Assembly: GCF_000375545.1 (NCBI RefSeq)
Contig: NZ_AQXF01000001.1
Location: 546,893-610,892 of the forward strand
Length of the DNA stretch: 64,000 bases
Direction: 5' to 3'
Source: Kordiimonas gwangyangensis DSM 19435 = JCM 12864
Lineage (GTDB): Bacteria > Pseudomonadota > Alphaproteobacteria > Sphingomonadales > Kordiimonadaceae
Positions 53,162 through 62,234 of this stretch are shown one piece after another. The notes below the pieces were generated by a model. The model saw nothing but the letters and a program-made list of their open reading frames with translations. It did no database searches and was not told the DNA's origin. Made by a program: the position numbers and the translations under genes. How positions within the stretch are numbered: the stretch's first letter is position 1; every line of letters begins with the position of its first letter.

Positions 53162-53651
53162 GCGCCTGTTCAGACGCCGTAAGCTGGTGTTCGACACAGT
53201 TGTCATCATCCGCGATGCGGTCAATCACCAGAAAATCGCTTTCTCCTTCGAGCGCAAGACTGAAATGGTGCCAGGTTCCGGCGTGATAGTTCACACCTTG
53301 CCCGGGCCGCGCAAGAAAAGCGCGCATCGACGCCGCATGAAAGGGCCCCTTCGGCGCGACCACCACGAGGTAAGGGTTGGGTGACAAAGGCACAAACGCC
53401 TGCGAGGACTTTGGGTGATATTCCATCACTTCTATCTTGATAGGCAGCGGCAGCGGTTTGCTGCGGAAAATGGAAACACCCGCGCGCCCATTATCCGTGC
53501 TCAGGTCCAGCGTCGCAAGGTCGTGAAATCGCACCGTGTTCCCGTAGTTGATATCAATCCGGCGCGTGTGCGCGCCGGCCTCGATAACATCGCCAAAGGG
53601 TGCGAAGGCTTCAGCTGTCAATTGTTCCACGTGGAGCGTGCGTAGGCTCAT
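53142..53651 (-). CDS. allA: Ureidoglycolate lyase
   Basis: 169 residues. The AllA fold is shown by FAPFGDVIEA near the start, ISIFRSKPLPLPIKIEVMEYHP, and the YHAGTWHHFSLALEGESDF motif. It splits ureidoglycolate to glyoxylate and urea, the last step of the pathway coded here. Its ATG overlaps the puuD stop (ATGA). It is the last gene of the minus-strand purine arm and overlaps the convergent glycosyltransferase gene. Confidence 0.94.
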   Translation of the reverse strand: MSLRTLHVEQLTAEAFAPFGDVIEAGAHTRRIDINYGNTVRFHDLATLDLSTDNGRAGVSIFRSKPLPLPIKIEVMEYHPKSSQAFVPLSPNPYLVVVAPKGPFHAASMRAFLARPGQGVNYHAGTWHHFSLALEGESDFLVIDRIADDDNCVEHQLTASEQALISLQA

Positions 53652-54838
53652 CTTTTGGCGCCGTCCTCAATCCATTTGCCAATCAGGGCACGTTCTTCAT
53701 CGGTCATGCCTGTCTCATTGCCAAGCGGCATGATATCGGATTTAACGGCTTGCTCTAAAATCCGCGGTGCATACTGAACCACGAGCGCCGGATCATCGAG
53801 ACGAACGCCGCCCGGGGCTTCATCGAAACTCTCATGGCTTGGGCGCGCCGCATGGCATGACGTGCAATGCTTGCCGATGACAGCTTGCACATCAGCAAAT
53901 GACACATCGCCACTTGCAGGCGCGGGGCGGGCCGCTTTCTCGGCGTCCGCCGCGAACATGGCAATCACCACCAGAAGCGCAATCGCTGCTGCCACAAGTG
54001 CCGGGCTCGATTGCCCCTTGTGCCGCAGGTTGAAGAAGTGCCGAACCATCACACCCACAAGCGCAATACCCGCGAGGATGAGCCAGCTATAGGGGTTCGA
54101 GAATGTCATCGGATAGTGGTTCGAGATCATCAGGAACAGGACCGGCAGGGTCATATAATTATTGTGCAGGCTTCGCTGCTTGCCGATTTGCCCCAGCCGT
54201 GGGTCCGGTGCCTCGCCCGCAGTCAGTGCCGCCACCACCTTTTTCTGGTTGGGGATAATGACCATGAACACGTTGGCCGCCATCGCCGTGCCTGCCATGG
54301 CCCCCACGTGAATAAAGGCAGCGCGGTCACTGAAAATATGGGTTAGGGCATAGGCGGCCGCCGTCAACAGCAGAAACCAGATAACCCCCGTCGCCTTGTT
54401 GTTGCGGCCAATGGGCGAACGGCATAGCCCGTCATAGACCACCCAGCCACCAAGGATGAACGCAAGGCTGATACCGATGGCCTGCCACGGCGCAAGTTCC
54501 ATTTTCGACCGATCGATCAGGAATATGTCAGCACCGAGATAATAGATGATCGCGAGCAGGGCAAAACCGCTCATCCAGGTGAAATAGGCTTCCCATTTGA
54601 ACCAGTGCAGCTTCTCCGGCATTTGTTCAGGCGCGACGGCATATTTCTGCTTGTGGTAAAAGCCACCACCATGGACCGACCATAGCTCGCCTGACATGCC
54701 CTTTTTCTTCTCGCGCGGCTCTTCAAGGTGGTTATCGAGCCAGACAAAATAGAAGCTGGAGCCAATCCAGGCGATGCCGGTGATGAAATGCAGCCAGCGG
54801 ATCACAAGATTCAGCCAAGGTGTAATATCAAGTTCCAT
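53648..54838 (-). CDS. puuD: Membrane-bound urate oxidase/hydroxylase (PuuD) with cytochrome c domain
   Basis: 396 residues. Seven or eight hydrophobic segments in the first 300 residues (WLHFITGIAWIGSSFYFVWLDNHLE is the family start), then a periplasmic cytochrome c domain with heme site CTSCH at about residue 325 and the distal Met in IMPLGNETGM. It oxidises urate to 5-hydroxyisourate, passing electrons to the respiratory chain rather than O2. It is in the xdh cluster, 35 bases after xdhC. Confidence 0.95.
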   Translation of the reverse strand: MELDITPWLNLVIRWLHFITGIAWIGSSFYFVWLDNHLEEPREKKKGMSGELWSVHGGGFYHKQKYAVAPEQMPEKLHWFKWEAYFTWMSGFALLAIIYYLGADIFLIDRSKMELAPWQAIGISLAFILGGWVVYDGLCRSPIGRNNKATGVIWFLLLTAAAYALTHIFSDRAAFIHVGAMAGTAMAANVFMVIIPNQKKVVAALTAGEAPDPRLGQIGKQRSLHNNYMTLPVLFLMISNHYPMTFSNPYSWLILAGIALVGVMVRHFFNLRHKGQSSPALVAAAIALLVVIAMFAADAEKAARPAPASGDVSFADVQAVIGKHCTSCHAARPSHESFDEAPGGVRLDDPALVVQYAPRILEQAVKSDIMPLGNETGMTDEERALIGKWIEDGAKR

Positions 54839-54873
54839 TCAGCCCCCTCCGGCTCATGCACCGCCTAGTGGTG

Positions 54874-55638
54874 TCAAATATGCTGCAACAGTTGCGCCGC
54901 CACCCCTGCGGCAATCACTTCAGGCTCTTTGCCGTCAATGCCAGTAACCCCGATGGGGCATGTCAGAGCCTCTAACCCGGTCTCAGTGACCACCCGCTCC
55001 CGCAGCAGCTTGTTTTCAAACCGCGCGCGTTTGGTTTTGGAGCCGATAAGCCCGCAATAGCGCGCGTCACCACGTGCCAGCACGGCCTTCACCAGCTCAT
55101 AATCAAGCGGGTGGCTGTGCGTGAAAATCAGATAGAGCGCTCCCGCTGGCGCCGCATTCACCGCAGCGACGGGGTCCTGCAGGCCGTGAGTGTTGACGTG
55201 CCCACATTCCACAGGCGGGAACTCATCCACGCGCTCATCAAACCAGTGCAGGTCAAAGGGCAGCGGTGCAACCGCGCGGTATACCGCCCGTCCCACATGA
55301 CCCGCACCAAACATATATAGCGCGTGGCGATTGGGAATTTCACCCTGCGCCAGATAAGCCGCCTCAGGCATCTTCTCAAGCGTCAGCACTACGGTGCCGC
55401 CACAGCATTGGTCCAGTAGCGGGCCGAGTGCATAGGTCTGTGTCACACTGGTCTGGGTGTCGCTCGCCAGCAGTTTTCGCGCCTGCTCGGTCGCCTGGAA
55501 CTCCAGCTTGCCGCCGCCGATGGTGCCCTGCTGCCCCTCAGCCGTGACCCACATGCTTGTGCCTGCGTCGCGCGGCGCGGAGCCCTTGGTCTCTGACACC
55601 GTTACACGCACCCCTATGCTGTCATCACCGCTTGTCAT
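54874..55638 (-). CDS. xdhC: Xanthine dehydrogenase accessory protein XdhC
   Basis: 254 residues. N-terminal TIGGGKLEF motif and the Rossmann-like YMFGAGHVGRAVY, both conserved in XdhC, which sulfurates and inserts the molybdenum cofactor into XdhB. Its ATG shares one base with the xdhB stop (TGATG). It belongs to the uraH-to-allA run. Confidence 0.95.
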   Translation of the reverse strand: MTSGDDSIGVRVTVSETKGSAPRDAGTSMWVTAEGQQGTIGGGKLEFQATEQARKLLASDTQTSVTQTYALGPLLDQCCGGTVVLTLEKMPEAAYLAQGEIPNRHALYMFGAGHVGRAVYRAVAPLPFDLHWFDERVDEFPPVECGHVNTHGLQDPVAAVNAAPAGALYLIFTHSHPLDYELVKAVLARGDARYCGLIGSKTKRARFENKLLRERVVTETGLEALTCPIGVTGIDGKEPEVIAAGVAAQLLQHI

Positions 55639-57983
55639 CAGCTCGCTGCCGCGTCCCGGCGGGCCCGCACGATGGACTTGAGCACCTCTTCCGGTGTCGC
55701 GGGGGCGTTCATCATCACACGCGTTTTATAGTCCGCCGCCGCAGATACCGCATCCGCCAGCGCAAGGAAGACTGAATTGGCAAGCATGAACGGCGGCTCA
55801 CCCACCGCTTTGGACCGGTGGATCGTCGCTTCCGCATTACGCCCCTTGGCATAAAGCGCGATGTTCATCTCCGCCGGTCGGTCGCTACAGGCGGGGATTT
55901 TATAGGTGCTGGGCGCATGTGTGCGCAACCGGCCCTGATTGTCGAACACCAGTTCCTCGGTCGTCAGCCAGCCCATGCCCTGAATGAAACCGCCCTCGAT
56001 CTGGCCCTTGTCAATCGCTGGATTGAGGGACCTGCCGGTGTCATGAAGGATATCAACCCGGTCGACCTTATATTCGCCAGTGAGAGTATCAATCGTCACC
56101 TCAGACACCGCTGCACCGTAACAGAAATAGAGGAACGGCCGACCCTTGTGCTTGCTGCGGTCGTAGTGGATTTTCGGCGTCTTGTAGAAACCGGTCGAGG
56201 ACAACGACACCCTGCCAAGGTAGGCCTGCTTCGTCAGTTCAGCGAAGGGGATCTCCCGGTTTTCCACATAGACGTGATTGTTGCGGAAGGTGACCCGGTC
56301 CTTCGGACAATCGTATTTTTCCGCCGCAAACGCGACCAGCCGTTCCTTGATGCGCCGCGCGGCGTCAAGCGCTGCCATGCCGTTCAGGTCTGAACCTGAA
56401 GACGCTGCGGTCGCCGATGTATTTGGCACCTTGGCGGTCGTTGTTGCGGTGATTTTGATGCGGTCCACATCGATCTGGAATTCTTCCGCCACCACCTGCG
56501 CGACCTTCACAAAAAGGCCCTGCCCCATCTCTGTCCCGCCGTGATTCAGGTGTACGCTGCCATCTGCATAAACATGCACCAGCGCGCCAGCCTGGTTGAG
56601 GTGGGTGGTGGTGAAACTGATGCCGAACTTCACTGGCGTCAGCGCAATACCCTTCTTGAGATAAGGGCTGTTCGCATTGTGCGCCCTGATCAGAGCACGC
56701 CGGGCTGCATAGTCAGCATCCGTCGCCAGCGCCTCAATCAGCTCAGGCGCGATATTGTCCTCAACCGTCATGCCAAAGGGTGTGGTGTTGCGCCCGTCCG
56801 CGCCATAAAGGTTAGCGCGCCGCACCTCTAAAGGGTCCTTGCCCAGATGGTGCGCGATCTGCTCAATCACATGCTCAATCCCCAGCATGCCTTGCGGGCC
56901 ACCGAAGCCGCGGAACGCAGTGTTCGACACCGTATGGGTCTTGAGCCGGTGCGAGGTGATCTCAACATCACCAAGGAAATAACAGTTGTCGGTATGGAAC
57001 ATGGCGCGGTCATTGATGGCGGGCGACAGGTCGGTTGAGCGTCCGCAGCGGGAGGCCAGCTCAATCGCTGCACCGGTGATGCGGCCATCGGCGTCAAAAC
57101 CAATGTCATAGCTATAGCGGAAATCATGCCGCTTGCCGGTCATGACCATATCGTCGTCTCGGTCGAGGCGCAGCTTGGCCGGGCGACCGGTCTTTACTGC
57201 CACCAGCGCCGCCATCGCGGCAAACATCGCCGGATGCGTTTCCTTGCCGCCAAACCCACCGCCCATGCGGCGCACTTCAACCGTGACCGCGTTCGTGGGC
57301 ACACCCAGAACATGCGCGACCAAGTGCTGCACCTCGCTTGGATGCTGGGTTGAGGAGAAGACATGCACATCGCCGTCTTCCTCCGGTGTCGCGAGGGCGA
57401 TCTGGCCTTCAAGGTAAAAATGGTCCTGCCCGCCAATCTTGAAACTGCCCTGTAGGCGGTGCGCGGCGCTCTCAAGCGCGACTTCCGCATCACCTTGCGC
57501 CATGGTTTGCATGGGTTCAATCGCGCTGTCTGCGGCGAGCGCATCTTCAAGCGTGATAAGCGCAGGCAGTTCTTCATAGTCCACGACCGCTTTTTTGGCG
57601 GCAGCGCGCGCGGCTTCAATGCTTTTGGCCGCAACGGCAAATATCGGTTGCCCGATATATTCCACCAAACCGTCCGCAAACAGCGGGTCATCACCTGCAA
57701 AAGGGCTGACATCATTGTGGCCGGGGATATCCTCAGCGCTGATCACAAGCGCCACATCTTTTGACCGGCGCACGGGCGCGAGGTCCATGGCAGTTACCCG
57801 CGCATGCGCCTTCTCCGACATCGCGACATAGATATGCAACAGGTCCTTGGCCTCCGGCATATCGTCGATATAAACCGCCTCGCCCGAGACATGTTTGTGC
57901 GCGCTGTCGTGGCGCAGTTCCTTGTGTACCGCACCTTTGATGTCTGAGAGCACGGGGCTGTCGCTTTGACGGTTATCAGGCAT
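55638..57983 (-). CDS. xdhB: Xanthine dehydrogenase molybdopterin-binding subunit
   Basis: 781 residues from the ATG at 57983, overlapping the xdhA end by 8 bases. Moco motifs: GGFGGKETHPA, FRGFGGPQGM, GGTEMGQGLFVKVAQ and the catalytic Glu region VGEPPFMLANSVF. The active site Arg region follows the pattern of xanthine dehydrogenase (RSTDLSP). It hydroxylates hypoxanthine and xanthine to urate. It works with the XdhA subunit that carries FeS and FAD. Confidence 0.97.
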   Translation of the reverse strand: MPDNRQSDSPVLSDIKGAVHKELRHDSAHKHVSGEAVYIDDMPEAKDLLHIYVAMSEKAHARVTAMDLAPVRRSKDVALVISAEDIPGHNDVSPFAGDDPLFADGLVEYIGQPIFAVAAKSIEAARAAAKKAVVDYEELPALITLEDALAADSAIEPMQTMAQGDAEVALESAAHRLQGSFKIGGQDHFYLEGQIALATPEEDGDVHVFSSTQHPSEVQHLVAHVLGVPTNAVTVEVRRMGGGFGGKETHPAMFAAMAALVAVKTGRPAKLRLDRDDDMVMTGKRHDFRYSYDIGFDADGRITGAAIELASRCGRSTDLSPAINDRAMFHTDNCYFLGDVEITSHRLKTHTVSNTAFRGFGGPQGMLGIEHVIEQIAHHLGKDPLEVRRANLYGADGRNTTPFGMTVEDNIAPELIEALATDADYAARRALIRAHNANSPYLKKGIALTPVKFGISFTTTHLNQAGALVHVYADGSVHLNHGGTEMGQGLFVKVAQVVAEEFQIDVDRIKITATTTAKVPNTSATAASSGSDLNGMAALDAARRIKERLVAFAAEKYDCPKDRVTFRNNHVYVENREIPFAELTKQAYLGRVSLSSTGFYKTPKIHYDRSKHKGRPFLYFCYGAAVSEVTIDTLTGEYKVDRVDILHDTGRSLNPAIDKGQIEGGFIQGMGWLTTEELVFDNQGRLRTHAPSTYKIPACSDRPAEMNIALYAKGRNAEATIHRSKAVGEPPFMLANSVFLALADAVSAAADYKTRVMMNAPATPEEVLKSIVRARRDAAAS

Positions 57984-59454
57984 GCGCTGCCTCCCGCTCG
58001 CCCACAAGGCGGATATCCGCCTCCCCGCTCATTTCGATAAAGGCTTTACGGAGCAGGTTTTGCGCCACGGCCATGCGGTAGTCCGCGCTCGCACGCATGT
58101 CGCTGATCGGGCTGAAATCTTCCGCAAGTGCGGCAACCGCCTGCTCAATCCGGTCGGCATCAAAGGCTTCGCCAACAAGCGCCCGCTCGGCTGCGGCAGC
58201 GCGCTTTGGTGTTGCCGCCATGCCGCCATAGGCGATGCGCGCCTCTTCAATCTTGCCCTTGTTCACCTCGAACGCGAAACACGCACACACGGCGGAGATA
58301 TCCTGGTCGAACCGTTTGGAGATTTTATAGGCGCGGTAGTGCAGGTTCTCATTCGGCAGGGGCACCGAAACCCGCGCGACAAATTCGCCCGGTTGCCGGT
58401 CCTGTTTGCCGTAGTCGATGAAATAGTCCTCAAGCGGCATGGTGCGTTCAAGCGCACCCATGCGCAAGGTCACGGTCGCACCCGCAGCGATAAGCGCGGG
58501 CATGCTGTCGCCGATGGGAGAACCGTTTGCGATATTGCCACCGATGGTACCGCTGTTCCTGATTTGCACCGAACCGATGCGGCGGATCAGCTCTCCCATG
58601 TCGGGATAGTGGCGCGCAAGCACCTCCACCGCGTCTGTGTATGAAACACCAGCGCCAATTTCAACCGATCGGTCAGTAATGTCGATATGTTTCATATCTT
58701 CCACGTCACCGACATAGATGATTTGCGCGAGTTCCCGGTGCTGTTTGGTGACCCACAGGCCAACATCGGTGCCACCCGCCAGATAGGTCGCGTCCGGGTA
58801 CGCCAGCGAAATATCAGCAAGGCCCTCCAGATTCACCGGCGCGAAATAAACCTTCTCGTTACCGGTAAGGCGGTCCTTGTGGCTGAGCTTGAGCGTTTCA
58901 TGCCGTTTGAGCGACTTGAGCGCATCGACCCGTTCCTGCAGCGCGTCTGCATCCACCGGCACGCGCGCTTCGGTCATGCGCAGGCCCGCCTCGACAATGG
59001 GGCCGTACCCCGTGCAGCGGCACAGGTTGCCCGCAAGCGCATCATTCAAACGCGCCCGGTCAGGGGTCTCACCTTCCTCATAAAGCGCATAGAGCGACAT
59101 AACAAAACCCGGCGTGCAAAAGCCGCACTGCGAGCCATGGCTGTCCACAAGTGCTTGCTGCACCGGGTGCAGGCTACCGTCCTTCGCCTTCAGGCTTTCA
59201 ACCGTGATCAGCTCTTTACCATCAAGCGTAGGCACAAAAAGAATGCAGGCATTCACCGCGCGGTAGCGGAGGCGGTCGCCCACCAGCTCGCCAAGCACGA
59301 CCGTGCAGGCCCCGCAGTCGCCTTCCGCGCAGCCCTCTTTGGTGCCCGTCCGCGCTAATTGGTAGCGCAGGAAATTCAGCACCGAGAGCGAGGGGTCAAC
59401 GTCGCGCAGCTCGTGATATTCGCCGTCCAGCAGGAACCTGACCGTGCCTGTCAT
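57976..59454 (-). CDS. xdhA: Xanthine dehydrogenase small subunit (FeS and FAD)
   Basis: 492 residues. First [2Fe-2S] site CAEGDCGACTVVLG, second CGFCTPGFVMS and CRCTGYGPI, then FAD-binding YLAGGTDVGLWVTKQ and GGNIANGSPIGDSMPAL. It passes electrons from XdhB to NAD. The start is one base from the uraH stop, and it overlaps xdhB. Confidence 0.97.
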   Translation of the reverse strand: MTGTVRFLLDGEYHELRDVDPSLSVLNFLRYQLARTGTKEGCAEGDCGACTVVLGELVGDRLRYRAVNACILFVPTLDGKELITVESLKAKDGSLHPVQQALVDSHGSQCGFCTPGFVMSLYALYEEGETPDRARLNDALAGNLCRCTGYGPIVEAGLRMTEARVPVDADALQERVDALKSLKRHETLKLSHKDRLTGNEKVYFAPVNLEGLADISLAYPDATYLAGGTDVGLWVTKQHRELAQIIYVGDVEDMKHIDITDRSVEIGAGVSYTDAVEVLARHYPDMGELIRRIGSVQIRNSGTIGGNIANGSPIGDSMPALIAAGATVTLRMGALERTMPLEDYFIDYGKQDRQPGEFVARVSVPLPNENLHYRAYKISKRFDQDISAVCACFAFEVNKGKIEEARIAYGGMAATPKRAAAAERALVGEAFDADRIEQAVAALAEDFSPISDMRASADYRMAVAQNLLRKAFIEMSGEADIRLVGEREAAHA

Positions 59455-59811
59455 CTAACTTCCCCGGTAGGTGCTATAGCCATAAGGCGAGATGAGAAGC
59501 GGCACATGATAGTGCGCGCCAGCGTCCGCAATGGCGAAACGAATGGGCACAATATCAAGGAAAGCAGGTTCAGTGAGCGCAGTGCCGCGCGCGCGGAAAT
59601 AATCCCCGGCGTCAAATTCAAGCACATAGATGCCAATCTTGAAGGCGTCGCCTTCGAGAAGCGGGCCATCCACCCGGCCATCCGCATTGGTGCGAGCATC
59701 CGCGATCAGCGTCAGCCCACCGTCGACGCCAACGCAAAAAAGGCGAACGGCAATGCCTTCGCCGGGACAGCCGTTTGCGGTGTCCAGCACATGGGTGGTC
59801 AAGCGTCCCAT
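59455..59811 (-). CDS. uraH: 5-hydroxyisourate hydrolase
   Basis: 118 residues, transthyretin-like. The N-terminal LTTHVLDTANGCPG, the central AHYHVPLLISPYGY and the C-terminal YRGS are the family signatures. It hydrolyses 5-hydroxyisourate to OHCU. It is the first gene of the minus-strand purine arm; a promoter with an embedded palindrome lies about 85 bases upstream. Confidence 0.96.
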   Translation of the reverse strand: MGRLTTHVLDTANGCPGEGIAVRLFCVGVDGGLTLIADARTNADGRVDGPLLEGDAFKIGIYVLEFDAGDYFRARGTALTEPAFLDIVPIRFAIADAGAHYHVPLLISPYGYSTYRGS

Positions 59812-59896
59812 ATTCGCCCCGTCTCCCTTTCTTGGTTCCTCAATTTAAGACTGACCGATGATTGCCAATTTGTAAAGAATATGATCAACAAAGAAG

Positions 59897-59924
59897 ATAT
59901 TAAATTGTTGACAATTTATGTGAA
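59897..59924 (-). promoter_or_regulatory. uraH promoter with embedded GntR-type operator
   Basis: On the minus strand -35 TTCACA (59924-59919) and -10 TAATAT (59902-59897) are 16 bases apart. The palindrome AAATTGTTGACAATTT (59902-59917; TTGT-N2-ACAA core) fills the spacer. On the plus strand the same palindrome overlaps a TTGACA -35 (59908-59913) for the divergent gntR gene. The local GntR regulator is the likely ligand. Confidence 0.65.
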
Positions 59925-60060
59925 GCGGCGACAATTCGGCTGTAACGGATGAATATCCGGGCCAAGCTGCCCCTGCGCCAACAAGAGGGGTACAGCGTCT
60001 TGAAGGGAAGCAAGATCGGGTCCGCACACTTTATCCACCGCAACAAACCGGGTTGATTTG

Positions 60061-60768
60061 ATGAAACACGAAGGACCGAAGGCCCAGGCCCTCACGGAGG
60101 AAGACATCTGCCAGCGCGTGCGCGACAGTGTGCTCGAACAGCGCCTTGCCCCCGGCACCAAGCTGACGGAAGAATCGCTGTGCGGTGTGTTTGGTGTCGG
60201 TCGCACCACCGTGCGCCGCGCGTTCCTGCTGCTGAGCCGGGACAATATTGTCGAACTGCAGCGCAACAAGGGCGCGGTGATTGCTTCCCCCTCACCCGAC
60301 GAGGCGCGGCAAGTATTTGAAGCCCGCCGCACCGTGGAAGCAGCACTGCTTGCCCGCGCGACCGAGAATGCAAGCGAGGCCGATATTGCTCAGTTGCGCG
60401 CCCATTTGGCGAAGGAAAAAGACGCCCTCAGCACGGCGGACATTGCCCGCTGGATCCGGCTGACCGGTGAGTTTCACCTGCACCTGGCCAAAATCGCGGG
60501 CAATGACCCCTTGTTCCAGTTCCTTGAGCAACTGGTGTTCCGGAGTTCCCTGATCATCACACTTTATGGCCGCCATGGCCGCGCGGCCCACTCCTGCAAA
60601 GGGGATGAACACACGCGCATCGTCGACGCCCTTGAAACGGGTGACAGTACGACAGCGAATAAGGTGATGGCCGAGCATCTATCTGAGATCGAAAGCACCC
60701 TCAATTTTGACCGCAGCGCCGCTGGCGGTGACCTGCACCAGATTTTTGGTATGGCGCACGCGAGCTGA
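60061..60768 (+). CDS. GntR-family regulator (FCD/FadR type) of purine catabolism
   Basis: 235 residues from the ATG at 60061. The winged helix is LTEESLCGVFGVGRTTVRRAFLLLSRDNIVELQRNKGA, with an all-helical FCD domain (FEARRTVEAALLARA, FHLHLAKIAGNDPLF, EHTRIVDALETGD). The His and Asp residues of the FCD metal site are visible. It is divergent from uraH and first in the gntR-puuE-uraD-alc run, so it most likely controls both arms. The ligand could be allantoin, urate or glyoxylate. Confidence 0.92.
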   Translation: MKHEGPKAQALTEEDICQRVRDSVLEQRLAPGTKLTEESLCGVFGVGRTTVRRAFLLLSRDNIVELQRNKGAVIASPSPDEARQVFEARRTVEAALLARATENASEADIAQLRAHLAKEKDALSTADIARWIRLTGEFHLHLAKIAGNDPLFQFLEQLVFRSSLIITLYGRHGRAAHSCKGDEHTRIVDALETGDSTTANKVMAEHLSEIESTLNFDRSAAGGDLHQIFGMAHAS

Positions 60769-60786
60769 GGCAAGGAGGCACGACCG

Positions 60787-61707
60787 ATGACAAGCGACTA
60801 TGCACGCGACCTTAGGGGCTACGGCGAAGACGTGCCCCATGCCAATTGGCCGGGCGGTGCACGCATCGCGGTTCAGGTGGTACTGAACTACGAGGAAGGC
60901 GGCGAAAACTGCATTCTGCATGGCGACAAGGGGGCCGAGACATTCCTGTCAGAGATCGTAAACGCTCCAACAATCAGCGGCGCACGCCACATGAGCATGG
61001 AATCCATCTATGAATATGGCAGCCGCGCCGGTGTGTGGCGGCTTCTACGCTTGTTCGAGAAATACGATATCCCGGTCACCATTTTCGCGGTCGCGGAAGC
61101 GCTGAAACGCTACCCCGAGATGGCAAAAACCTTCACGGACCGGGGCTATGAAATATGCTCCCACGGCCTCAAATGGATCAATTATCAGGATGTGCCGGAA
61201 GACGTGGAACGCGCGCATATCCGCGAGGCGGTGCGCATCATCAAGGACATCACCGGCGAAGCCCCGCTTGGCTGGTACACAGGGCGCACAAGTCCCAACA
61301 CCCGGCGGCTGGTGCATGAACATGGCGGTTTCCTTTATGACGCGGACGATTATTCAGACGACCTGCCCTTCTGGTCCCGCATGGAGGATGGTCCACACCT
61401 CATTGTGCCCTACACGCTTGATGTGAATGACATGCGTTTCGCCTCCGTGCAGGGCTTCAATTCCGGCGACCAGTTTTTCGCCTACCTGCGCGACGCTTTC
61501 GACACGCTTTACGAGGAAGGCGCGACCCGCCCCAAGATGATGAGCATTGGCCTGCATTGCCGCCTAATTGGCCGCCCTGGCCGCATTCGCGCGCTGGAGC
61601 GCTTCTTCGACTACGCGCGCGGCTTCAAGGATGTGTGGTTCTGCCGGCGCGTCGATATCGCTCGCCACTGGCATGAGCATCATCCCTATGTAGGGGCCAA
61701 ACCATGA
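60787..61707 (+). CDS. puuE: Allantoinase PuuE (polysaccharide deacetylase fold)
   Basis: 306 residues with AAGGAGG before the ATG. NodB-like core with VQVVLNYEEGGE, YEICSHGLKWINYQDV (metal His) and the PuuE-specific GWYTGRTSPNTRRLV. It converts allantoin to allantoate and is not related to the amidohydrolase allantoinase (AllB). Its stop overlaps the uraD ATG. Part of the plus-strand arm. Confidence 0.95.
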   Translation: MTSDYARDLRGYGEDVPHANWPGGARIAVQVVLNYEEGGENCILHGDKGAETFLSEIVNAPTISGARHMSMESIYEYGSRAGVWRLLRLFEKYDIPVTIFAVAEALKRYPEMAKTFTDRGYEICSHGLKWINYQDVPEDVERAHIREAVRIIKDITGEAPLGWYTGRTSPNTRRLVHEHGGFLYDADDYSDDLPFWSRMEDGPHLIVPYTLDVNDMRFASVQGFNSGDQFFAYLRDAFDTLYEEGATRPKMMSIGLHCRLIGRPGRIRALERFFDYARGFKDVWFCRRVDIARHWHEHHPYVGAKP

Positions 61708-62222
61708 TGCTGCAGGACTGCCCAAGCGCGCTTGAACGCGACCGTTTCCTCGCGCTTTACGGCGGCATTTATGAACATTCCCGCTGGGTGGCAGAAGCCG
61801 CCTGGGATGGGCGCGATGGCACGTCGCTCGACACTGTCGAAGGCCTGCACCGCGCTATGGCCCATGCGGTTGATGTGGCGGGGGAAGAGAAGCAGGAGCG
61901 GCTTATTTGCGCGCACCCTGATCTTGCAGGCAAAGCGGCGATCAAGGGCGAGCTAACCGCCGAATCAAAAGCAGAACAATCCGGCGCGGGGCTTGATGCC
62001 TGCACGCCGGATGAGTTCGAAGAATTCCAGCGCCTGAACAAAGCCTACAAAAACAAGTTCGGTTTCCCCTTCATCATCGCGGTGAAGGGCCACAACCGCC
62101 ATAGCATATTGGCCGCCTTTGAAGCGCGCCTCAATCATGACCGCGAGCGCGAGTTTAAAACCGCGCTTGCCGAGATACATAAAATCGCGCGCTTCAGGCT
62201 TGAAGCCCTCGCCGCGCTTTAG
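61704..62222 (+). CDS. uraD: 2-oxo-4-hydroxy-4-carboxy-5-ureidoimidazoline decarboxylase
   Basis: 172 residues. Family signature: LICAHPDLAGKAA with the catalytic His, then FEEFQRLNKAYKNKFGFPFI and VKGHNRHSI. It makes S-allantoin from OHCU, the step between UraH and PuuE. It overlaps puuE by four bases (ATGA) and lies 12 bases before alc. Confidence 0.96.
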   Translation: MMLQDCPSALERDRFLALYGGIYEHSRWVAEAAWDGRDGTSLDTVEGLHRAMAHAVDVAGEEKQERLICAHPDLAGKAAIKGELTAESKAEQSGAGLDACTPDEFEEFQRLNKAYKNKFGFPFIIAVKGHNRHSILAAFEARLNHDREREFKTALAEIHKIARFRLEALAAL

Positions 62223-62234
62223 AAAGTGCACAAG

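Noticed and set aside
53623-53638. Second parS-like sequence TGTTCCACGTGGAGCG
   Set aside because: Only 13 of 16 match with a broken right half, and it lies within the allA coding sequence where it encodes part of HVEQL.
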